IMG/VR virus record: IMGVR_UViG_3300032053_000217
Span: 1-37,809 of that record
Length of the DNA stretch: 37,809 nucleotides
Source: a virus
Strand: one strand, 5' to 3'
Part shown: positions 33,072-37,809 of the stretch, piece after piece
Layout: every line of letters starts with the position of its first letter
Position numbering within the stretch: the stretch's first letter is position 1
The notes under the pieces: model-generated
Databases searched by the model: none
What the model was told of the DNA's origin: nothing
What the model saw: the letters and a program-made list of their open reading frames with translations, nothing else
Made by a program: the position numbers and the translations under genes

Positions 33072-33436
33072 TTTATTTCCCATAGAGGAACTCCCTTTAT
33101 GGACCTCTCCGCCTCGGCGCTTACGTCCAGAATTTCTATTGCTTGCAGCAATTCTACTATCGCGACCTCACACGGGAATTTGCAGCTTTCCGGTTCTTTT
33201 GTTCCTTCCATCGCGAGCTGACTTAGGCTCGCCGCCCCAAACCATTGCCATAATCTGCGGGCTTTTAACAGCACTACTTCCTGGCCGGTCCTGCTCTTTA
33301 GGTAGCCCGCAAAAACTCCGGCTGAGTACGTACGGACAATGACATACCTCATCCCGTCCCAATTTCCCGCCATTTTAATTTCCGTTCCCGCCTTGGGTAC
33401 GAATTCTACTCCATCAATACTTACTTCTTTCCTCAT
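33068..33436 (-). CDS. DUF6948-like early phage protein
   Basis: 122 residues. The stretch VIVRTYSAGVFAGYLKSR, then VVLLKARRLWQWFGAASL and CKFPCEVAIVELLQAIEI, is a pattern I recall from a phage family known as DUF6948, for which no function is known. It is the first gene after the leftward promoter at 33494-33522, with AGGAGG before ATG 33436. Its GC content is higher than that of the genes further down, which suggests transfer together with the Gly-rich gene C that follows it. Confidence 0.6.
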   Translation of the reverse strand: MRKEVSIDGVEFVPKAGTEIKMAGNWDGMRYVIVRTYSAGVFAGYLKSRTGQEVVLLKARRLWQWFGAASLSQLAMEGTKEPESCKFPCEVAIVELLQAIEILDVSAEAERSIKGVPLWEIK

Positions 33437-33493
33437 CTTCTTCCCTCCTTTTTTTATTTGCCCGCCTCTCGGCCGGGTCTTACCGTCCTCTAT

Positions 33494-33522
33494 AGTATAT
33501 CATACTTTTGATGTCTTGTCAA
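33494..33522 (-). promoter_or_regulatory. Leftward early promoter
   Basis: On the minus strand: TTGACA (33517-33522), 17-base spacer, TATACT (33494-33499). This near-consensus sigma70 promoter would start transcription near 33487, about 50 bases ahead of the DUF6948-like gene, and can drive the whole minus-strand operon to 24919. Confidence 0.85.
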
Positions 33523-33621
33523 GGCGAAAATAAAAATATATTTTTTCGAAAATTACAAGCATTTTTCCCGCGCCGGTCCGGCGGTAAATTGCCGGCCGTA
33601 ATAATTTATTTGCGGCAATCC

Positions 33622-33745
33622 TAAAAAAAGAGGGTTACGGCTGGACACCTTCCCTGCCTCTCGGCAAGGTGACAGTTTTGACCGTAACCCGTTATAAACA
33701 AAAAAACTGTCCTTATTAGTGTCCATTTTTTTTCTCTTATTACTT
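33622..33745 (-). ncRNA. Candidate small structured RNA (promoter-pseudoknot-terminator)
   Basis: Read on the minus strand, a consensus promoter is followed after some 30 bases by GACAGTTTT (33703-33711), GGGTTACGG (33682-33690), AAAACTGTC (33671-33679), a hairpin CACCTT/AAGGTG (33646-33671), CCGTAACCC (33632-33640) and TCTTTTTTT (33623-33631). The two 9-bp stems interlock, forming a pseudoknot, and the last stem with its T-run reads as a terminator. This yields a compact RNA of about 120 bases. A frame of 57 codons starting MDTNKDSF crosses the same region but has only a weak ribosome binding site. Confidence 0.6.
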
Positions 33746-33751
33746 GCCCAA

Positions 33752-33780
33752 ATTATATAAACTAATTTTTTAATTGTCAA
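33752..33780 (-). promoter_or_regulatory. Consensus promoter of the candidate small RNA
   Basis: On the minus strand TTGACA (33775-33780), a 17-base spacer and TATAAT (33752-33757): a perfect sigma70 consensus at both boxes. Transcription would start near 33745 and run into the pseudoknot unit. Confidence 0.85.
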
Positions 33781-33821
33781 GCGTTTTTTTTATTTTATTT
33801 TTGAAAGCCTCCCGCCGAGAC

Positions 33822-33850
33822 TTGAAGATTAAATAATTAGGTCATATTAT
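33822..33850 (+). promoter_or_regulatory. Candidate rightward promoter
   Basis: TTGAAG (33822-33827), 17-base spacer, TATTAT (33845-33850). It faces away from the small-RNA promoter 42 bases to its left and would feed the two small frames and possibly the terminase operon. A second TATAAT at 33894-33899 lacks a good -35 box. Confidence 0.6.
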
Positions 33851-33867
33851 GTGTACAATGTTATGAC
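33841..33867. promoter_or_regulatory. Operator-like inverted repeat over the rightward promoter
   Basis: GTCATA (33841-33846) and TATGAC (33862-33867) form a 6-bp inverted repeat with TGTACA near its middle. The repeat covers the -10 box of the rightward promoter, as a repressor site would. No repressor gene is identified with confidence; the winged-helix (30153) or Mor-like (25545) proteins are candidates. Confidence 0.45.
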
Positions 33868-33903
33868 TCGACATTAATTAACTTATCTGTTATTATAATA
33901 GCG

Positions 33904-34071
33904 ATGAAAGACCAATCGAAAAATTTCAATGCTACTTATTCCTTAAAACAATTAAAAAATTATTTCTCAACCGAATTTATTGTTTCCGGATGGATCAAAA
34001 AAAACCAAAACCGAATAACTAATCAAACTAATTTTATCAAAAAAAATGAAAAACAAAAAAAAGATAATTAA
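33904..34071 (+). CDS. Possible 55-residue Asn/Lys-rich protein
   Basis: ATG 33904 to TAA 34071, starting MKDQSKNFNATYSLKQL. There is no Shine-Dalgarno sequence, but a TATAAT box ends four bases before the ATG, so a leaderless mRNA is conceivable. Base composition is very AT-rich. It may be spurious. Confidence 0.3.
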   Translation: MKDQSKNFNATYSLKQLKNYFSTEFIVSGWIKKNQNRITNQTNFIKKNEKQKKDN

Positions 34072-34276
34072 GCCGGTCCAAGAAAAACAAACTATACATC
34101 TTTTATTAAACTTAAGAAAGTCTTTACTGAGATTTTTATCTCAGTTAGATGAGTTAATTTTTGATTCCGAATCTCATCCTTTTTTATTTGAAACATTTCC
34201 GAAGTCTATCTATCAATATAAATGCCTCTTATTTACAATATCTAAGATAATTAATTCTTTAGATCAGATCACTTAA
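34046..34276 (+). CDS. Possible small helical protein
   Basis: 76 residues, starting MKNKKKIIKPVQ, helical and Leu/Lys-rich. It overlaps the previous frame by 26 bases, and again has no Shine-Dalgarno sequence, unlike nearly all other genes here. Not recognised. Confidence 0.35.
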   Translation: MKNKKKIIKPVQEKQTIHLLLNLRKSLLRFLSQLDELIFDSESHPFLFETFPKSIYQYKCLLFTISKIINSLDQIT

Positions 34277-34317
34277 TAGTTAGTTATTCTTTATTATTTG
34301 TTACATATAATATAAGT

Positions 34318-34366
34318 ATATAAGATATAAGATATAAGATATAAGATATAAGATATAAGAGATAAG
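34318..34366 (+). repeat. Heptamer tandem repeat 1 (ATATAAG)
   Basis: Six perfect copies of ATATAAG (34318-34359) and a seventh variant AGATAAG. It is the first of three successive families of 7-bp repeats in the 504-base gene-free gap 34277-34780. Confidence 0.9.
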
Positions 34367-34384
34367 AGATGAAAAAGATGAACT

Positions 34385-34419
34385 ATGAGATATGAGATAT
34401 GAGATATGAGATATGAGAT
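34385..34419 (+). repeat. Heptamer tandem repeat 2 (ATGAGAT)
   Basis: Five perfect copies of ATGAGAT. In rotated form (AGATATG) it differs from family 1 (AGATATA) by one base. It is followed by purine-rich sequence to 34480. Confidence 0.9.
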
Positions 34420-34453
34420 AAGAGAGGGAGTGTGAGGGAGAGAAAGAGAAAGG

Positions 34454-34474
34454 AGAAAAGAGAAAAGAGAAAAG
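34454..34474 (+). repeat. Heptamer tandem repeat 3 (AGAAAAG)
   Basis: Three perfect copies of AGAAAAG. Together with families 1 and 2, the plus strand from 34318 to 34478 is almost free of C. Such a tract may melt or form a triplex and could be an origin or packaging signal. Confidence 0.85.
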
Positions 34475-34579
34475 AGAATGGTTTTAAAAATGAAAAGTAG
34501 AGAATTTAGTTCCTCAATAAAAAAAAATTCAATTTTTACTAAGGACTAAGTTAGTAGTTTCCCCTGCTATTTACAACTC

Positions 34580-34604
34580 CGTCGGTAAAATAATTTTACC
34601 GACG
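34580..34604. repeat. Perfect 11-bp inverted repeat upstream of the terminase
   Basis: CGTCGGTAAAA (34580-34590), TAA, TTTTACCGACG (34594-34604). In either direction it can form a hairpin followed by no long T-run, so an operator or packaging-protein site is as likely as a terminator. Confidence 0.7.
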
Positions 34605-34733
34605 AGGATAATTAGATTAACTTAACATAATTCTCATTATAGGAACTAATGTTTTTTTTGGCAAAAGTTAGAAATAATTTTTTGGAACATCTTAGGAACT
34701 CAAAACTTCTTAAATGGGCAAATTTAAAAATTG

Positions 34734-34762
34734 GCGGATAGGCAAAATTATGCGGATAGGCA
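34734..34762 (+). repeat. Direct repeats just before the terminase gene
   Basis: GCGGATAGGCA occurs at 34734-34744 and 34752-34762, 18 bases apart, ending 18 bases before the terminase ATG. Such short repeats are typical of terminase-binding (pac or cos) sites, which often lie by the terminase genes. Confidence 0.6.
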
Positions 34763-34780
34763 TTATGAGGTTAGGACTTA

Positions 34781-36544
34781 ATGATTAAACGGGGCACAGC
34801 GTATAAGGCAAATAAAAATGGAGTAGCGCTTAACAAAATTAAGATGGCTCAGGATCTGCGTAAGCGCGGGTACAAAATAGATGAGATAGCGCATAAAATC
34901 AAGGTAAGCACGAGAAGTGTTAGTAATTATTTACAGGTTGACTTACTGGATTTATGGGAGCGGGAAGAAAACCCGTTTCTCAAAGTTGAAGCGGCGGATT
35001 TAAGCATCGGGATACTGGAGTTCGTGGAGAGCGAAAAATATTTAGGTGTAAAACTTTTCCCGATGCAAAGATTGATATTAAAATGTTTTTACGGTTTGGT
35101 TTTAACTGATGAAGAAAAAGCCGTGATGAAACGGCTGAAGAAAGAGGATAAGACCACTTGGCGGGAGGGGGAGCATTACGTTGAATTAGTTTTGAACGTG
35201 GGAATGAAGGGCACAAAAACTACGATTGCAGGAATTATAGCTTTAATTGAGGAATTTGAGTTGTACCGCAAAGGTGATTTTGAAAAGCATTATGGGTTCC
35301 CGCCGGGTAAGGAAGCATATATTATCAATGTGGCCACCAATGCCGATCAGGCTAAATCGACAATATTCGCCCAGATAAAAGGTTTGATCCGAAACTCGCC
35401 GTTTTTCCGGACCCGCAGATATGAAGAGCGGGATGATGAATACGAATTTAGGGATCATAACGTTTTTTTAAAATCACTGCATTCCAATTCGGCTTCCATT
35501 GTGGGATTGGCCTGCAAAGCAGTTTTGCTTGATGAGTTATCCCGGTTCAAGGACAAAGGCGGGAAATATTCCGCCGATGTGGTTTATGATTCGCTCACCC
35601 ACTCAATCCAGCCGTTCGGCGAGGATGGGAAAATAATTGACATTTCCTCGCCTTTATTTGAGGGGGATAAAATCTGCTCGCTTTATGAGCAGTCCAAAGA
35701 AATAAATGGAATGCTCGGCTTTCATTTGCCCACGTGGGAAATTAATTTGAACCTGCCGTTTGAATCCGAAACGATGCAGCGGGAACTGAAAAAAAATCCG
35801 GAATCTTTCTGGCGTGATTTTGGGGCCAGGCCTTCCCGTTCGGTCGAATCCTATTGCCGCCTGCCTAATAAGATTGATGAGCTTTTTTCCCGGGGCCGGC
35901 TGATGAGTATGGAAAACCCGATGAATATAAAAGGGCAGTTAAAAGATTCATTTGCCGGTAAACCGGGGATGGAATATTATTTGCACGGAGATCCAGCCGC
36001 CAGGAACGACGCTTACGGCTTATGTTTAGGCCACATCGAAAAAAACATCAAAATTCTTGATTTAGTTTATGCTTTCGATGCGCCGCAAGGCGGCGAGATA
36101 AATCTTGAAGAAGTAAGTAATTTTATTCTTGAATTATACCGCCGGTTTATAATCAAGAAATTCACTTTTGATACTTGGCAGGCTGCGGAGATAATGCAGA
36201 AACTTGAGAGGCGGGGAGCCTTGGTTGAAGAATTAAAAATATCCAAACAAGTTTATGATGTCGGCAAAGAAGAAATTTATGCCGGGAATGTTGCCAGTTA
36301 CCCTAACTTAAGGGCGGCTAATGAATGGAAAGACTTAGAATTAATCAGCGGGCAGAAAGTTGACCACCGTAAAGGTAAATCAAAGGATATTGCTGATTCA
36401 ATGGCTGGAGTAATTTTTCATTTGGCCGTGAATCCGATTGTCATACCGGTGATGGTTTCTAAAGACCCCGGCGATGATTGGTACCAAGCGAAAATAGGAG
36501 GGATTTGTGGAGAAATCAGAGAGTCGCTCACTGAGAGAAGATAA
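34781..36544 (+). CDS. terL: Large terminase subunit (TerL) with fused N-terminal helix-turn-helix
   Basis: 587 residues. It is the ATPase-nuclease motor that packages DNA. The ATPase has a Walker A-like NVGMKGTKTT (139-148) and Walker B AVLLDE (247-252). The nuclease has D404 (LHGDPAARND), D464 (KFTFDTWQ) and D536 (HRKGKSKDIADS). Residues 18-50 form a helix-turn-helix (KMAQDLRKRGYKIDEIAHKIKVSTRSVSNYL), the DNA-binding part usually found in the small terminase. No separate small terminase gene is visible, so the fusion may do both jobs. ATG 34781 follows AGGTTAGGA. Confidence 0.9.
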   Translation: MIKRGTAYKANKNGVALNKIKMAQDLRKRGYKIDEIAHKIKVSTRSVSNYLQVDLLDLWEREENPFLKVEAADLSIGILEFVESEKYLGVKLFPMQRLILKCFYGLVLTDEEKAVMKRLKKEDKTTWREGEHYVELVLNVGMKGTKTTIAGIIALIEEFELYRKGDFEKHYGFPPGKEAYIINVATNADQAKSTIFAQIKGLIRNSPFFRTRRYEERDDEYEFRDHNVFLKSLHSNSASIVGLACKAVLLDELSRFKDKGGKYSADVVYDSLTHSIQPFGEDGKIIDISSPLFEGDKICSLYEQSKEINGMLGFHLPTWEINLNLPFESETMQRELKKNPESFWRDFGARPSRSVESYCRLPNKIDELFSRGRLMSMENPMNIKGQLKDSFAGKPGMEYYLHGDPAARNDAYGLCLGHIEKNIKILDLVYAFDAPQGGEINLEEVSNFILELYRRFIIKKFTFDTWQAAEIMQKLERRGALVEELKISKQVYDVGKEEIYAGNVASYPNLRAANEWKDLELISGQKVDHRKGKSKDIADSMAGVIFHLAVNPIVIPVMVSKDPGDDWYQAKIGGICGEIRESLTERR

Positions 36545-37809
36545 GCCTAATCAGGATGACGGCTACCGCCGGGTGATTGGCGGCTTAACCCAGGTAACCC
36601 GCGATTTGAACCCGATGACGCAGGAAAATATGCTTAAAATCGTCTATCGGCTTTATATGACCGATCCGCTGGCCCGCAGAATTTTAGAAATTTCCCGGGA
36701 TTTTGCTATTGGCGACGGCTTATCCTTTTCCGCGGTTGATCCAAAAGTTTACGAAATACTTTATGATTTCTGGTATGATCCGGTTAATGATTGGTCGATG
36801 AAGCAATACCGCCGCTGCCTTGAATTAGGTCTTTACGGCGAACAGATTTATCCGGTTTTTGTCAATGAAGTGAACGGCCGGGTGCGGATGGGCTACATTG
36901 ATCCCCTAAACATTTCCAAAATTGAAAATAATCCGGAAAATGCCGAAGAGCCGCGCTGGGTTTTTGTCACGTTCAAAGAAAAACCTTACCGGGTAATTTA
37001 TACCGACTTAGATCCTCAATCTCCGACCTACGACCGCTTAGTGGGTGATGTATTTTTCTTCGCCATTAATAATGTAACCTTGGGAACCCGCGGGATATCG
37101 GATTTACTGCCGTTAGCCGATTTTATTGACGCTTACGGCCAATATTTATTCAATTTGCTCGAACGATCAAGACTTTTGAATGCTTTTATCTGGGACGTGA
37201 CGGTTGAGGGAATGAATCAAGATCAGATTGATGAATATATCGCTAAATTCGGCACGCCGAGGCCGGGTGCGGTCAGGGCGCATAATGAAAAGATTAAATG
37301 GGACGTGGTGTCGCCGAAACTTGAGGCCGCGGATGCTTCCGAAGGGGCAAAACTTTTTCTCACCCATATTTTAGGCGGTGCCGGGCTGCCTTTGCATTAC
37401 TACGCAATGGGCGAGGGAACCACGAGGGCTACCGCGCTTGAAATGGCGGAGCCGGTATTAAAAAGGGCGCAGTCCCGGCGGAAAACATTCGTTTCAATGA
37501 TTGAAAAAATATTTGATTTTGTTATAGACCAAGCCATTATTCACGGAACTCTTCCAGAAAATGTTGATGCCAGATATTCGATCATTATTCCGCCGATTAC
37601 TAAAAGGGATTTGGTTAATCTTTCTTCGGCAATGGCGCAGATTACCACTGCCTTAAGTTTAGCGGAAGATAAAAAATGGATCCAACTTGATTCGGCGAAA
37701 GAAGTATTCACGAATCTTGTTAAAATGTTAGGCTTGGAAATTGAGCAGGTGAAAGCGGAAAATCCCGATGCTGCGGCAAAAGAATCTTTGACTCAAGTTG
37801 AGGAGCGGT
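36507..37809 (+). CDS. Portal protein, 5' part (continues at position 1)
   Basis: The gene starts at GTG 36507 with an AGGAGG ribosome binding site five bases upstream and overlaps the terminase stop at 36544. It runs in frame off the window end and resumes at position 1, ending at TGA 172-174, for about 449 residues. Portal proteins form the dodecameric ring at the capsid vertex through which DNA is packaged and ejected. Visible support: the order terminase-portal-MuF, the early segment with RRILEISRDFAIGDG, the segment IDPLNISKIENNPEN, and a helical region with TRATALEMAEPV near residue 310, typical of portal stem and wing regions. The coiled, charged C-terminus ends VKGLFKPK. The call rests on this pattern and on synteny, not on a database search. 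Confidence 0.88.
   Translation, partial: MEKSESRSLREDKPNQDDGYRRVIGGLTQVTRDLNPMTQENMLKIVYRLYMTDPLARRILEISRDFAIGDGLSFSAVDPKVYEILYDFWYDPVNDWSMKQYRRCLELGLYGEQIYPVFVNEVNGRVRMGYIDPLNISKIENNPENAEEPRWVFVTFKEKPYRVIYTDLDPQSPTYDRLVGDVFFFAINNVTLGTRGISDLLPLADFIDAYGQYLFNLLERSRLLNAFIWDVTVEGMNQDQIDEYIAKFGTPRPGAVRAHNEKIKWDVVSPKLEAADASEGAKLFLTHILGGAGLPLHYYAMGEGTTRATALEMAEPVLKRAQSRRKTFVSMIEKIFDFVIDQAIIHGTLPENVDARYSIIIPPITKRDLVNLSSAMAQITTALSLAEDKKWIQLDSAKEVFTNLVKMLGLEIEQVKAENPDAAAKESLTQVEER
37683..37809. repeat. Terminal direct overlap, right copy (circular contig)
   Basis: Exact copy of positions 1-127. Removing one copy gives a circle of 37,682 bp. The physical ends of the packaged DNA cannot be read from this overlap. 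Confidence 0.95.

Noticed and set aside
33553-33780. 75-residue minus-strand protein starting MTIKKLVYIIW
   Set aside because: Its first part lies inside the -35/-10 promoter region and the rest covers the pseudoknot and terminator. A shorter form from MDTNKDSF is possible but has a weak ribosome binding site.
1-37809. tRNA, rRNA, integrase, DNA polymerase, toxin-antitoxin or restriction systems
   Set aside because: Looked for by motif and found none. A tRNA could be missed by eye, so this is not a firm absence without tRNAscan.

Overview
The window is almost certainly one complete genome of a tailed bacteriophage (Caudoviricetes). Its first 127 bases recur exactly as its last 127 bases, so the contig closes into a circle of 37,682 unique bp, and the portal gene runs across the join. 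A tail tube protein and a tape measure protein, with no sheath gene recognised, point to a long non-contractile (siphovirus-like) tail. The genome is AT-rich, uses strong AGGAGG-type ribosome binding sites, sigma70-like promoters and the standard bacterial code, and carries a peptidoglycan amidase, so the host is a bacterium. I cannot name it. A type I-C-like CRISPR repeat lodged in an insertion sequence, and a heptosyltransferase-like gene, are the only (weak) host clues. I see no integrase, DNA polymerase or tRNA gene.

Rightward (late) half, 34.8 kb across the join to 24.9 kb: large terminase with a fused N-terminal helix-turn-helix, portal, MuF-type head protein, a 1,808-residue multi-enzyme polyprotein (metallo-beta-lactamase fold, Dam-type adenine methylase, ASCH/PUA-like domain, nucleotidyltransferase motif, ATP-dependent DNA ligase, phosphoesterase-like segment), and a protease-scaffold-capsid fusion. 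Then come a beta-sandwich protein, a beta-helix protein and fibre-like proteins with two glycosyltransferases (9.1-15.0 kb), head-tail connector genes, tail tube, tape measure, tail tip and fibre proteins, and a lysis cassette (membrane protein, amidase, holin).

Leftward (early) half, 33.4 down to 24.9 kb on the minus strand: a promoter at 33.5 kb, a gene resembling DUF6948, many tiny zinc-ribbon and membrane proteins, a RecT/Bet annealase with a PD-(D/E)XK exonuclease, a putative ssDNA-binding protein, a replication initiator that seems to start at an AUU codon, a RusA-type resolvase and a Mor-like regulator. Three copies of an extreme low-complexity Gly-Asp/Gly-Tyr repeat gene are scattered through this operon, two of them coupled by ATGA overlap to unrelated genes that share the same C-terminal tail.

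A decayed IS3-family element of higher GC sits at 31.5-32.8 kb. Its transposase is interrupted by exactly one 67-bp CRISPR spacer-repeat unit whose spacer is the flanking transposase sequence itself.

The control region, 33.44-34.78 kb, holds divergent promoters, an operator-like palindrome, a promoter-pseudoknot-terminator unit that looks like a small RNA gene, three successive families of 7-bp tandem repeats, a perfect 11-bp inverted repeat and a direct repeat before the terminase. It is the likeliest place for the regulatory switch and for the packaging or replication origin.
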